Assembly (NCBI GenBank): GCA_015143295.1
Contig: JABCRI010000989.1
Location: 1-64,000, forward strand
Direction of reading: 5' to 3'
DNA length: 64,000 bases
Source of the DNA: Tetracentron sinense
Lineage: Eukaryota; Streptophyta; Magnoliopsida; Trochodendrales; Trochodendraceae
The notes beneath the pieces are model-generated. The model saw only the letters and a program-made list of their open reading frames with translations. It was not told the DNA's origin and ran no database searches. Position numbers and translations under genes: made by a program. Positions 20,976 through 31,989 of this stretch are shown in pieces. Each line of letters opens with the position of its first letter. The first letter of the stretch is position 1.

Positions 20976-23454
20976 TGTCTTAACCAAGGGTTAGGGTTGC
21001 TAACCGAGGTTAAGAAAGATGATTAACCATGGTTAAGGGTTCTAACTATGGTTAAATGGCCAAGTGAGGCCACTTTTGGGTTTCTGCTAATATTCTGGAT
21101 TTTTTGAGCATTTTTCCAGATTTTTCCCGGTTAAGGATTTTTTAACCGTGGTTAAGGATCAAAAATGGGGTTAACTCTGATTAAGTGTCTTAACCACAGT
21201 AAAAAATGCAAGTGAAGACATTTCTGGATTCCATGTAATATTTATGATTTTTTGATGATTTTTTCAGAATTTTTGCTAGGTCATGGGCTGCTTAACCATG
21301 GTTAAATGTTAACCACGGGTGAATTTAACCATGGTTAAGGGTACGGTTGGGTCAAGAATGGGCCCAGGGTCCATTGCAGGGCCAAGAATGGCCTCCTACC
21401 CGGTCTGGGCCCCCACAAAGTCCAGCAAATGCCAAAAAACCTAAAAACATGTTACATTTTTAACCACAGTTGATGAGGGTTTAACCATGGTTAACGAGGG
21501 AACCATGGAAAACCAAGACCAGCAGTGGGTAGCCTGAAGTCCGGTGATCGTTTTAAACCTTTGTGGGGATCAAGGGAAGGTCGGGTGTGGGCCCCACATA
21601 GGCCCAAAGTCGCCTCATTGCACATCACATATAATGACGATTTAAAAAAAAAAAACAACCAATCAGATTTCTTTCAAACTTTGCGGCAATTTTGCCGTTA
21701 ATTTGCTCAACCCCCAGGGGATCCGAGACCATGGTCGCGAAGCCTGCTATCAGGGAAAAATTTTGGGTCCTTGTGGGGCCCAAGGAGAGGCCGGATGTGG
21801 GCCCCATAGAGGGCCAAAGTTGTCCCTTCGCACAGATTTTCACACTGTCGACCCCACTTTGGGATCGATTTAACTATGGTTAATGGATGAATTAAAGGCT
21901 GAAAATTTTGCAGGGAGGTAATCCTAAGTATGGGGAGTCTAACCATGGCCTCGGTTTTGGCCAAGGCCGGGTCTAACTCGAGTTAAAATTGAGTTACAGG
22001 GCGCTGCCTGAAACCGTGATTTCCAGAAATTTTTTTTGAAAAAATGTATTTGGGGCTGTTTGGATGCAAACCAGGGGGGTCCAGGGGGTTCCTCATGGAT
22101 TGAGGACCCCCCTAAACCCTTAGGGAGCCTTGCCACGATGGGGGGTGGTGGTGCCTGTGGCCACGCTTCAAGGAAATACCCCCCACACATCTATGAGGAA
22201 GATGGAGAGGGTTCCCTGTCATTGGCATGGTTGCTGTAAAAAAAAAAGAAATAGGACCCCTGGAATGGGACCAGGGGTCCCTTACAACGAGGATAATAGC
22301 AGCAAAAAAAGAAAGGGGTAAGTATACCCTCTGTTGGTTCGGTGGTAGCAACTGCGCGAGGTGGTAGTCGCGATCCGAGCACAATTTGGAGAGGCGAGAA
22401 GGGGTCTTGGGTATGCCTAGTGGTCACATGAAGTGTAGTGGAGGGGGCCCATGTGAAGTGGGATAAAGCCGGACAAGATTTTAGTAAAAAAAAAAATCTG
22501 TTTTTTTTTTTTTGTGAATGGTGGAGATGCAGGGTAGTGGTGGCGTAGGGGAGGACGTGGAGGATTGAGGTCTAACTCGGTGAATTCCGAATGGTTATCA
22601 GGATGGGGAGATGGGATGGAGTGGCTGTATGAAGCTTGTAGAAGACTTTTTTTTTTTTTGAAATCCCCTTTACACTGTGGCTTCAATGGAGCTTAATGGG
22701 AGATGAGGGAGGATGGATAAGGCCTCCGGGTACATATAGGCGTGGGGGACAAGCTAGCATGCGGTCAGGAGGGGGCAGGAGTCACTGGCGTGGCAGGCAC
22801 TGTTCCTGTATCAAGGAAGAAGACGGTGAACAGTGACTTGTTTTGAAAAGTTTTTTTTTTTTTTGTTTTGTACCATTACGGTTTGGTTGTTTGGTTACTT
22901 GAGTTGGGCCCAACCCACATGTGGGCCCTACCACATGGGGTTGGTGCCCAATCCAACCCATTTCAATTTTTTTTTATTATTTTTTATTTTTTATTTTTTT
23001 ATGAAGAAGTTTATTTATTTATATTTTTTGTTTGTTTGTTTTTTTTTTTCTATTTTGATTACCCGTTTTGGGCCCAACCACCACGTGTGGGGAAAGTCAA
23101 AAGTTTTACCCTTAAAAATTTTGAATTTTAAAAAAGGGTGTGGGTCCCACTTGGATTGGGCTTAGTGGGCCCATGCTTGGGCCCAAAAGGTTTTAATTTT
23201 TTTTTTTTTCGAGTTTTGGACTTTGTAAATGGGTCTTGAGCCCAAGTGGTCTTGCCTAGGGTTTGGGCTAGGGCTAGGCTAGGGTTAGACCTAGGGTTAA
23301 GTCTAGGGTTTACCTACGGTTTAGTTAGCGTTAGCCTAGGGTTAGACTAGGGCTTAGGCCTCTACTTGGTGTTGAATTAGGGTTTGGCTTGGAATAACCA
23401 TGGTTAACGGAGGTTAACTATGGTCAAGCGTGGTGTAAAAATTGGGTGCTTACA

Positions 23455-23468
23455 GCTGCCCCTCTTTG
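23455..23468 (-). other. Polypurine tract of the right-hand unit
   Basis: The minus strand reads CAAAGAGGGGCAGC immediately before the LTR start TGTAAGC. It primes plus-strand synthesis in LTR elements and defines 20137-23454 as the 3' LTR of the sequence to its right. Confidence 0.8.
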
Positions 23469-23767
23469 ACGGAGAGTGTCAGGATGACAATTGAACGACA
23501 AAGACTGGAAACATCCTATTTTTACACCAAGATGGGAATTTGGAATGATGCATGCTGTGCAAATGGTGACTGTGGTGAAGTGATGAAAACTACTACTAGA
23601 GATAGTGAGTAGTATGGGAAGGACAAGAATATAGGGATGGCGTGGCCCTGAAGCGTTGGCCAAAAGAAAGTGTCGCTCGGACGCGGCGAGGGGATTGATC
23701 GAAATGGTGTTTCCTGGGGGATATTAACCGAATCGATCGGAGTACACTCATAGAGTGTGGAGAACAC

Positions 23768-24416
23768 ACAGGGTGTTGAGCATTCGAGGTGTCGACAAAG
23801 TGTGTTATGTCGACGCTCACCTGGTATGCTAAGGACACACGGGGTGTCAAAGAGGAGGACATGCAGGTGGTGCACACTGTCAAGGTACACACGGGATGTC
23901 GGGCATTCGAGGTGTCGACAAAGTGCGTTATGTCAACGCTCACCTAGGATGCCCAGTACACACGAGGGTGTCACAAAGGGGACATGCTGGTGGTGTACAC
24001 TGTCAAGGAACACACGGGATGTCGGGCATGCGAGGTGTCGACAAAGTTTGTTATGTCGACGCTCACCTGGGATGCCCCGGACACACGGGGGTGTCACAAA
24101 GGGGACATGCGGGTGGTGTACACTGTCAAGGTACACGCGGGATGTCGGGCATGCGAGGTGTCGACAAAGTGTGTTATGTCGACGCTCACCTGGGATGCCC
24201 AAGACACACGGGGGTGTCACAATGGGGACATGCGGGTGGTGTACACTGTCAAGGTACACGCGGGATGTCGGGCATGCGAGGTATCGACAAAGTGCGTTAT
24301 GTCGACGCTCACCTAGGATGCCCAAGACACACGGAGGTGTCACATAAGGGACATGCAGGTGGTGTACACTGTCAAGGTACACGTGGGATGTCGAGCATGC
24401 GAGGTGTCGACAAAGT
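23768..24416. repeat. 123-bp tandem repeat array, about 5.3 units
   Basis: The word 'gtacacgcgg' recurs at 24131 and 24254, a spacing of exactly 123 bp, and the whole unit is repeated with few changes. Because 123 is a multiple of three, long open frames appear in several frames on both strands (up to 196 codons). They repeat the same 41 residues and are not genes. Confidence 0.93.
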
Positions 24417-25350
24417 GCACGTAGGGGAGGACGTGGAGGATTGGGGTCTAACTCGGTGAATTCCGAGTGGTTATGAGGATGGGGGGATGGGATAGAGTGG
24501 CTGTATGAAGCTTGTAGAAGGTTTTTTTTTTTTTTTGAAATCCCCTTTATACTGTGGCTTCAATGGAGCTTTATGGGAGATGAGGGAGGATGGATAAGGC
24601 CTCCGGGTACATATAGGCGTGGGGGACAAGCTAGCATGCGCCCAGGAGGGGGCAGGAGTCACTGGCGTGGCAGGCACTGTTCCTGTCTCAAGGAAGAAGA
24701 CGGTGAACAGTGCCTTGTTTTGAAAAGTTTTTTTTTTTTTTGTTTTGTTCCATTACAGTTTGGTTGTTTGGTTACTTGAGTTGGGCCCAACCCACATGTG
24801 GGCCCTACCACATGGGGTTGGTGCCCAATCAAACCCCTTTCAAAATTTTATTTTTTTTATTTTTTTAATTTTTTATGAAGAAGTTTATTTATTTATATTT
24901 ATTGTTTGTTTGTTTGTTTTTTTTTTTTTTGTTTTTTTTTTTCTATTTTGATTACCCGTTTTGGGCCCAACCACCACATGTGTGGGGAAAGTCAAAAGTT
25001 TTACCCTAAAAAATTTTGAATTTTAAAAAAGGGTGTGGGTCCCACTTGGATTGGGCTTAGTGGGCCCATGCTTGGGCCCAAAAGGTTTTAATTTATTTTT
25101 TTTTTGGAGTTTTGGACTTTGTAAATGGGTCTTGAGCCGAAGGGGTCTTGCCTAGGGTTTGGGCTAGGGCTAGGCTAGGGTTAGACCTAGGGTTAAGTCT
25201 AGGGTTTACCTAGGGTTTAGTTAGGGTTAGCCTAGGGTTAGACTAGGGCTTAGGCCACTACCTGGGGTTGAATTAGGGTTTGGCTTGGAATAACCATGGT
25301 TAATGGAGGTTAACTATGGTCAAATGTGGTGTAAAAATTGGGTGTTTACA
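24417..25350 (-). repeat. Truncated LTR of the third unit
   Basis: It is nearly identical to 22544-23454, including the poly-T runs and the terminal 'gtgtaaaaattgggtgtttaca' (shown in two parts elsewhere). It ends at 25350, where non-element sequence starts. Only the U3-side 0.9 kb is kept. Confidence 0.87.
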
Positions 25351-25421
25351 CAAGCCATTTGGAGGCTAAAGGGGGAGAATTCTAATTTCTAAATGGTGCA
25401 TACTTTTAATTGGACTCATTA

Positions 25422-25844
25422 GAGCATTCCTAGCAGCCTCACCAAATTTTACTCACCAAAATAGCCAAATCCCACAAAAAGTGGTTTTGGTGAGCCATTT
25501 TTTTAAAACACTCCCAACAGCCTCACCATTTTAACCAAAAAAAGAGGAGAGAGAAACAATATTTTATTATTTGTGTGGGAAAACGAAAAAGGAAGAGAGA
25601 GAAAAATATTATTTTATTGTTTGTGTGGGACCACAAAAAAGAAAGGGAGAGAGAGAAACCTTATTTTATTTTTTGTGTGGGCCCAAGGGTGAGAAAGATT
25701 TAACTTTGGTGAGTCTACAGTACTCCCCACTTTGGTGAGTACTGTAGACTCACCAAACGAGTTTCTTCATTCTGTTGAGGCTATTGGGACTCATTTTAAC
25801 ATCTTTTTAGTCTTTTGGCTCAGGTGAGGCTGCTAGGAATGCTC
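25422..25844. mobile_element. MITE, PIF/Harbinger-like, TSD TTA
   Basis: Terminal inverted repeats of over 20 bp, GAGCATTCCTAGCAGCCTCA at the left and its reverse complement at the right, are flanked by tta (25419-25421 and 25845-25847). The interior is A/T-rich with three copies of an 'attttatt..ttgtgtggg' word and has no coding capacity. It ends about 630 bp before the RING gene start. Confidence 0.88.
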
Positions 25845-25944
25845 TTATAAAATAAGGCATTTTTTAGGATTTCTTTTCACTAAATCAGGTTGACTTTGCT
25901 ACTAAGACCCCATTATGGTCAAGACCACTAAGACCATGTTTTTA

Positions 25945-26006
25945 GAGCATTGAATTTCAGGTGAGAGCCATTTCACATGGTAGGCCCCACCTAAAATCTC
26001 ATGCTC
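25945..26006. repeat. 62-bp hairpin mini-MITE, TSD TTA
   Basis: The near-palindrome has arms gagcattgaatttcaggtg and cacctaaaatctcatgctc and is flanked by tta on both sides (25942-25944, 26007-26009). A close relative lies at 48941-49000. Confidence 0.72.
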
Positions 26007-26038
26007 TTAGAGCATGGTCGAGACGAAGCTTAGTTCCA

Positions 26039-26110
26039 TTCATAAAGCCATCAAAGCCCACGTTTTTGGTTTTTTTGGGCCCAAAGCACGGGCTTTGATG
26101 GCTTAATGAA
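26039..26110. repeat. Inverted repeat upstream of the RING gene
   Basis: The arm ttcataaagccatcaaagcc at the left pairs with ggctttgatggcttaatgaa at the right, with a T-rich loop. It looks like another small foldback element; no clear TSD was found. Confidence 0.6.
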
Positions 26111-26224
26111 CGAACGGGCCAGCCTTGCTGGTGTGGTGGGTTGTGGGTTCGCGTACCCTCTGGGACATAGTCCTAACCTGAAGGGTTGGGGATAACCGAG
26201 TTACTAAAGCCCCTTTAATTGCTC

Positions 26225-26362
26225 TTGAATTATGGTTAAATTTAAACCCCTATTGTTAATAATTAATTATTTTTTCCAAAAAATAAGGCTAGATGCTTTA
26301 ACCTTAAGAGTTAGTAAATCTTAACCACAGTTAAGAATAGTTCAAAAGGGACACGTGGTGAA
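26225..26362. repeat. Remnant of the G-box foldback MITE family in the RING gene promoter
   Basis: The sequence 'taaccacagttaag' followed by 'aaaagggacacgtgg' matches one arm of the foldback elements at 35655-36039 and 44911-45275. It brings a CACGTG at 26352-26357 about 115 bp upstream of the RING gene start codon. A second CACGTG at 26457-26462 lies outside the remnant. Confidence 0.65.
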
Positions 26363-26420
26363 ACAAGGGCGACGAGACGCCTTGCTTCGCTCCACAAGCG
26401 AGGAGGCGATTGAAAAGCAA

Positions 26421-26531
26421 ATGTCTCTTACGCGATTAATAGGTGAAATCGCTTCTCACGTGAAGCATTTCGATGGAAGGGTTTCGATTCTGTTCATCAA
26501 TGGCAGAGCTTTCCAACCTACACCTTTCTGA
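26421..26531 (+). other. Overlapping upstream ORF of the RING gene
   Basis: An ATG at 26421, in another frame from the main start at 26473, opens a 36-residue frame that ends at a tga at 26529-26531, inside the main coding sequence. It would inhibit translation of the main ORF only if transcription starts upstream of 26421, which cannot be seen. An alternative in-frame main start exists at 26500 (Met10). Confidence 0.4.
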
Positions 26532-27861
26532 AGAAGACAATGGAGGAGAAGTAGACGATATAGAAACCCTAGATTCCATTCTGTACTGGTCCAACGACTA
26601 CGACAGCGATGAGATCTACTCCTCTGATTTCGGTGCTTTCTCTCCTCAACTCTCCGAATTCATTCGCTCAGATCACTCCTTCAGTTCTCAGATTATAGTC
26701 GACGGAGATGGAATCGATGAATTCGAAGCCTGCGTTCAGATTGGCGAAGGGGATGGTTCCGAAGATCAGGTAAACTTTGATATGGATTTGTATGAACAAT
26801 GTTTAGAAGAATCCCATGTTATCGATAATAATGATTCTGTTTCGAACCAGTTTTTGGAAACCCTAACTGATTCGAATTTAGGGGTTCTTGATGAAAATGA
26901 CGAAATGGGGTCGAATTTAGGGTTAGGGTTAAGTTTTGATAGACACGGTTCAGAGGATGACAACGACGATTTTATGATTGCCGAGTGTGGAGACGAGTTC
27001 TTTGTGGGTATACGGCCATCTGGATCTGAATCTGAATCTGCATCTGACGAGTCTTCCACGATATGTGGGGTGGAACCGTTTGGGGACGGTCTTAGGGTTG
27101 TGGGGATTGAATCCGATTCAGATGAAGAGGAAAATGAAGTTTTGGGGATTGATTTATATTCTGGAGATGATGATGGCGATGGGTTTGATCAGGCCCAGGA
27201 TGATCTGGGTCTTCCACTTCAGTGGGATTGTCTCGGTTTGGAGGATCAGAGGAACACCAATGAAGATTTTGAGTGGGAGGAAGTGGATGAAAGTGTTTAT
27301 GAGAGAGAAGTTCAGAGTATGGTAAGTGATGCCGCCGAGGAGAGAGGGAGTTCATCCGAAATCCCATCCCATGAAGAAGCAGGTGAAGGCAGGGAAGAAA
27401 CCATGCAAAATCTAGAGTGGGTTCTTATGGCTGTTGGTAACTTGGAGAGAAACCCTGAATTAGAACATGATGCTGAATTTTATCTATCTGATCATGACAA
27501 TTACATCTACACTGCAGAATATGAGCTGATTTTTGGGCAAATCACTGATAATGAAAGCTTTGTGAAAGGTGGGCCACCTGCTGCCAAATCTGTTGTGGAG
27601 AATCTCCATTCGGTCATTGTTACTCAAGAAGATTTGCAAAAGAACAATGCCCTTTGTGCAGTTTGTAAGGATGAGTTTTTTGTGGATGAAAAAGCCAAGC
27701 AGCTTCCTTGCTACCATCGCTACCATGGGGACTGCATTTTGCCATGGTTGAGCATTCGGAATACCTGCCCAGTATGTCGGTACGAATTACCTACAGATGA
27801 TGCTGATTATGAGCGGAGGAAGACCCAAAGTGCTGGTCGTGGCCTGTCACAGGATTCTTAG
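26473..27861 (+). CDS. RING-H2 type E3 ubiquitin-protein ligase
   Basis: This is a 462-residue, intronless gene. Residues 1-390 are strongly acidic, rich in Asp, Glu and Ser, and look disordered. Residues of about 345-390 carry an YELIFGQITDNES...GGPPAAKSVVE segment that precedes the RING in a plant family related to CIP8 and RING1-like ligases. The RING-H2 spans residues 395-435: C395, C398, C413, H415, H418, C421, C432 and C435, with the E2-contacting Pro-Trp (P424, W425). It should accept ubiquitin-loaded E2 enzymes and ubiquitinate proteins bound by the N-terminal part; the target is unknown. The start at 26473 gives the longest frame; Met10 (26500) is possible. Base usage is ordinary genic, unlike the repeats around it. 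The frame is intact and probably functional. Confidence 0.93.
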   Translation: MEGFRFCSSMAELSNLHLSEEDNGGEVDDIETLDSILYWSNDYDSDEIYSSDFGAFSPQLSEFIRSDHSFSSQIIVDGDGIDEFEACVQIGEGDGSEDQVNFDMDLYEQCLEESHVIDNNDSVSNQFLETLTDSNLGVLDENDEMGSNLGLGLSFDRHGSEDDNDDFMIAECGDEFFVGIRPSGSESESASDESSTICGVEPFGDGLRVVGIESDSDEEENEVLGIDLYSGDDDGDGFDQAQDDLGLPLQWDCLGLEDQRNTNEDFEWEEVDESVYEREVQSMVSDAAEERGSSSEIPSHEEAGEGREETMQNLEWVLMAVGNLERNPELEHDAEFYLSDHDNYIYTAEYELIFGQITDNESFVKGGPPAAKSVVENLHSVIVTQEDLQKNNALCAVCKDEFFVDEKAKQLPCYHRYHGDCILPWLSIRNTCPVCRYELPTDDADYERRKTQSAGRGLSQDS

Positions 27862-28849
27862 GTCCAATATGATTTTGAAATCTTTCCTGAATAGGTTGTT
27901 TACAATGTAGATTTCGTTTTACATAGTCCAATCTCTTTGAATGATGATAATGAAATTCTGGATGATTTTTTCTGTCATACAGAGAAAAATGTCAGAGAGA
28001 TATATAAATGTTATGTTACAAGATTGTACTCCTAGGATTTCCTCTGCAAATAATTTGTTGATGATGTCTACCTTGATCATACATTGTTTGCTTGTATACC
28101 AATATCATTTCAAATCAAATATAGAATGTAAATATCCGTGGGGCATTCATAATTTTATTTATTTTTGTTTCTTTTCATTGGGATTTAATTGCCATGAATT
28201 TTTTTAAAATTTTTCTTAACCTGTGATACCTCATATTATTTTTTTTTTTCCTGGAATGAATCACAGTTGGGAGAGATGTGGGTAATGGTTTGGATGGATA
28301 TATTGGATATAGCAACACTTAAACTGATACAGTAACTGATACAGTAACATCTTAATAGAACTTTAATGGAGTCCATAGTCATGAACCCAACGAAGGAAAT
28401 TCAAGACATGGTAACTTAGGATAAAAGCAATAAAAGATTAAAAAAACACTAGAAAGAATTTACATACTTAGTACGAGGTAGGTCATTCTGGAAGCAGAAA
28501 TCTAGGAACATAAATTGCAAAAGTTAAGTCTCTAGAGAAGGATAGAAGACAGTTTTGATTTGGCTACTTAATATCTGAGCTTTCAGATTGAGGAAGCTGT
28601 AATTATGTCTTGACATGTTAGATAAAAATTTAGGTCAAGGGTCATTGACATTGAACTCTTGTTACAATCAAGGTTTTAAACTTCGGTATTTGGTACAAAC
28701 TTTGGACACTTAGGAAGTGAAAGCATTTTGTGTAGATTTATGGAAGCCTATGGAAATATTGTAAAGGATTTTGTAATTATGAAAACATTATAAAAGCTAT
28801 ATAAACGTGCATCGATATTTACGAAATGATAAAATAAGTATTAATACCA
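27862..28849 (+). other. 3' flank of the RING gene
   Basis: A/T-rich sequence of the kind found in plant 3' UTRs; poly(A)-signal-like aataaa-type words are loose and no single site is clear. No gene or repeat was recognised beyond this. Confidence 0.35.
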
Positions 28850-29235
28850 TAGTTACGAAAGTGAGAAGTGAAAAAGAGAATTGGCGCGAAAGTGAGAAGC
28901 GGAAAATGAGGCCCTAAAAATCCTTAGGAAATGAAAAGCGAGAATTAGGATATATGTGTCTCGTTCCCGTTATATTAGGATGACTAGCCATACCTTTGAT
29001 TTTATCTTACATGAGATATTTGTAGAGAATTAGATGCCTTAGGTTTTAATCCAACAATAATTGCTTAGGATCTACACCCTAGGCTTTAGGCTCGGGTCTA
29101 TCCAATCACTTCCTACATAGCCCCTTTTATCACTAAAGGAGACATGATGGAAGCAAGCATGAAGAAAGTCTTGGAAACGAGCTTCTGGGGAAGCGAGTTT
29201 CCCACCTTGTACATTACTTCCCTACAACTATGATC
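28850..29235. repeat. Dispersed repeat, first copy (second at 59018-59388)
   Basis: It shares a series of blocks in order with 59018-59388, including 'aaaatccttaggaaa', 'atgagatatttgt' and 'gagtttcccaccttgtaca'. The ends are catagtta... and ...aactatg, resembling the 14-bp termini of the hAT-like element at 54211-57158. It has no coding potential. Confidence 0.72.
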
Positions 29236-30214
29236 AAAGATTTGTATTGCCATTATACGAGGGCAGTTTGACAGTGTCGAGGATCAACAGATGACCCAAT
29301 TTTCAGCAAATAGAAGAAAACATGACTGAAACTTGGCATCTTTTACCTTCCATGCTCATGACATTTACCACATGCTATTGAAAATACGATGTTGTAGAAA
29401 CTGGTCTGGTATAGATACTTGTGGGAACTCAGCTGTCAGCGGCTGCTTTGGATGCCCTATTTCAACCCTAGGGAAAACCTAGGTTACAAGAACATGTATG
29501 TAGTCCTGAGCTCCTGAATTATGGTAACAGTGGGACAATGGATGAATTTTATTCAGTCCAATGAAGCAGGTTTCCAGTGTACAGAAGAAATTCCTAGAGT
29601 TGTCCAGCTCTGTGTGTGTGTAACTACTCTTTCTGTGAGGGTGTTGGCTTCTTGCCTTACTCTTACAATAAATAGTTCTCATCCAGCCCAGATGCCCTGA
29701 TATTAGGTCCTTCCTTTTGATGGGTTATATACTAACCTTAGTTCTTCAGTGATCTAAAAATTGTAACCCCTGGTCAAGGGACATGGTCCACACAGACTTG
29801 GTGAATGAATAGGGAAGAGGAAAGACAGTTAAAATGCATATGATGGACCTTAGGTTCATCAGCCTTTATGAACTTGATCCATGTACTCCACCAACCCAGA
29901 TCTCGACAGTTAAATTGGTTATCCAATGGTCAGATGGTCTATCATACAAAAAAATTCAAATGATGAACAGAAAACTTGGCATACAATAGTGTCAAATAGT
30001 GGGTCCTATTGCAGGTATACACTCATTCTGACAAGATGCCCTGTAATTTGAGAGTGGGAACTCAGCATTACCCTCCAGATTTGTGCAGGAGGAAATACAT
30101 GTCATGTCGTGATTCAGATGCAAGTATCCTCCTTGCCAGTTGCCATGTCTCCAGTACCGTGAACAATAGGGGACCAACATGCTAGTTTTGAGAGAAAAAT
30201 TAACAACAAAATAT
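29236..30214. other. Intergenic, nothing recognised
   Basis: No frame above 70 codons, no repeat shared with the rest of the window and no RNA gene was seen. Confidence 0.4.
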
Positions 30215-30310
30215 AACAGTAGAGAAAATTCAGAGTGGGTCGGTGCGGATGCCCGAAGGGACTAGTCCTTAGCTCTAAGGCTTTGGGACACCCTTCGATA
30301 CCCAAAATAT
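30215..30310 (+). repeat. 3' part of a tRNA-derived SINE (family of 46139-46305)
   Basis: The block 'cggtgcggat' to 'ggctttgggacac' matches the 3' part of the SINE at 46139-46305. The tRNA-related head is missing, and a short (at)n follows. Confidence 0.65.
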
Positions 30311-31639
30311 ATATATATTGAACAGTCTGGGGCTGGTCCTCCCTGTAATATCATGTCTAGCTACCTCACTTCACTGGGAATATTGGAAGTCCAGGACATT
30401 TCTATAGCAGTGTCCTGGTTGCTTCTTTTAAATCTTTGATTTTCTATTGTAGATTGAAAAAAAAATTCATTACTAGCCACCAACAGTCCCTGTTCAGACA
30501 TTGGAAATGTCATGGCAGAGTTCAAAAAGGAGGCTTCAATGCTTTTATATGGCCGAAGATTTTGTGCAGCACAACTTATTTACTTGACATGGCAAGTGAG
30601 GGAGGACAATTGCATATGTTAAAATAGAAGAATCTAAATTTTTTTAAAATGTAACATAGTATTCGAACTCAAGTTCGAGCTAGGTTCGTTTAAGGTAAAC
30701 AAGATTGGTTCGAGCTAATAGATTTGTTCACAACCGAGCTAGAACAAGAATAGTGAAGCTGAGCATGAGCACCCTTGTTACTTTAGGAACCGGGCCTGAA
30801 CACCCTACTACTCGGCTTGGCAACAAAAGCTCTGGATTCAGATTGCAGAAATTCGTTTCGCCCTTGTCAGAAAGGGAGGTAAAAGTGATGCTTACTTGGT
30901 GGGTGCAAATGCTCATCATCAATTTCTCCATTTTAATTTTGCAGTAGCTAATGTTTCATGTATCTTTTGGGACCCTAGTGATCCTTCTTCTGTTTTGCCT
31001 TGTCATGCTCTTCGATCGATACAGCATTGGATGAACTAAGGGCAGCGATTCCCGACCCATCATGTCAACTTGCCCAGCTTCTTCACGGATTAGTCTTAGG
31101 TTTTCGACTTTCGAATTGGTTTGGACTGGGGGTTTCTCAACCAGTTGGGTCATGGTTCAGCTCCCTGGATCCATTGGGTGATATTATTTGACAATTTGAA
31201 AATATAACTAATTTTTTCATTTAATTATTATTTGTTTGTTTAAATGTCTCGAATGGGCCAAGTCCGGATGAGTTCTTATTGGTTTGGGCCAAGAATGGCG
31301 ACATCAGATGCGGCAAAATGATTTAAGTCAATCAAGTCATGGCCAATCGATCAATCAAATATTGCATTATAACCCATTAAAAAAAAAATTCATTTTTTTT
31401 TTTAGTTGACTAAAGAACCCTCATGGTGACATAAGTCACAAATTGTTCGAACAATCGATTATTTTCTTGACTATAATTCCATAATGAGTGACACCAACAC
31501 TCAAAATTTGTGGAAATCCATTGATGTTTGAGAAGGATATAAGAGACATTAAGTCATTTCTAAAGGGTTGTTAGGTCTGAAGTTAGGTTAATGAGGGTGA
31601 TGGAGATGAGTACAAGGTGCATTTCTGTAATTTAACCTA
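30311..31639. other. Intergenic, nothing firm
   Basis: Small overlapping frames on both strands at 30705-30947 carry no recognised domain. The stretch at 30655-30720 (aagttcgagctaggttcg) resembles the 'gagctcgagctcgg' type found in the MITE at 49747-50266. Confidence 0.35.
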
Positions 31640-31842
31640 ATTTTGAAAAAGAATAGGGCCATTCCAATATGTTGGTGCTTATAGATGAAATTGAGCCAGA
31701 TCACTAGCAGAAGTGGCCACACACTACAAGACCAGAAAGAGAAAACCAAGCTGTCCCCTTCAGTAATGGGAGGAAGCCCAATGGGCCTCAAAATGTCCAC
31801 AGAAGCAATCAAATAAGCACTCATTATCATTGCCACCTGAGA
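31640..31842 (-). pseudogene. Possible exon or gene fragment encoding membrane segments
   Basis: On the minus strand a clean frame reads VAMIMSAYLIASVDILRPIG, then TEGDSLVFSF and a hydrophobic run VWPLLLVIWLNFIYK, which could be two membrane segments. It is preceded by an acceptor-like ctctcag and followed by AG|GTTAAA. No neighbouring exon was found, so it is an isolated gene fragment or chance. I do not recognise the family. Confidence 0.25.
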
Positions 31843-31989
31843 GACCTTATATTCCTCTTAGTGGATATGTTTCTCAGTTGGTGGAGACTGGGGACTGTTA
31901 CTTGATTGGATTAATTTTGAAAACAAGTACCCTCTTAAAGTGAAAGATCTTATGTCACCAAAGAAATCTTCATTCTTCTTATTTTACTT

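Larger units (their letters stand above)
20137..23454 (-). repeat. LTR shared by element B and the unit to its right (3.3 kb)
   Basis: On the minus strand it starts TGTAAGCACCC at 23454 and ends GCGCTCACA at 20137. The left side has a PBS, as for a 5' LTR, while the right side has a polypurine tract, as for a 3' LTR. The interior holds a minisatellite (20570-20975), several TTAACCATGGTTAA palindromes, poly-T runs, and telomere-like 'ctagggttag' words near 23250-23390. The last 0.9 kb is duplicated at 24417-25350. Confidence 0.85.
23455..24416 (-). mobile_element. 3' UTR remnant of a third Tat/Ogre-like unit
   Basis: Reading from the PPT, about 300 bp of unique sequence is followed by the 123-bp tandem array. 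ORF1, gag and pol of this unit are all missing. The array stops abruptly in mid-unit ('aaagtgcacg') where LTR sequence begins, so a deletion or recombination joined the 3' UTR to an LTR interior. Confidence 0.78.

Noticed and set aside
23250..23390. Interstitial telomere repeat
   Set aside because: The 'ctagggttag' words are degenerate and not in a regular seven-base array; they are part of the LTR and recur in its duplicate near 25150-25260.
13440..24416. CRISPR-like arrays
   Set aside because: The tandem repeats are head-to-tail without unique spacers, and the genome is plant nuclear.
23757..24459. Open frames of 196, 187, 149 and 110 codons on both strands
   Set aside because: They are the 123-bp tandem repeat read in several frames; 123 is divisible by three, so stops are absent by repetition. 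The peptides just repeat 41 residues.
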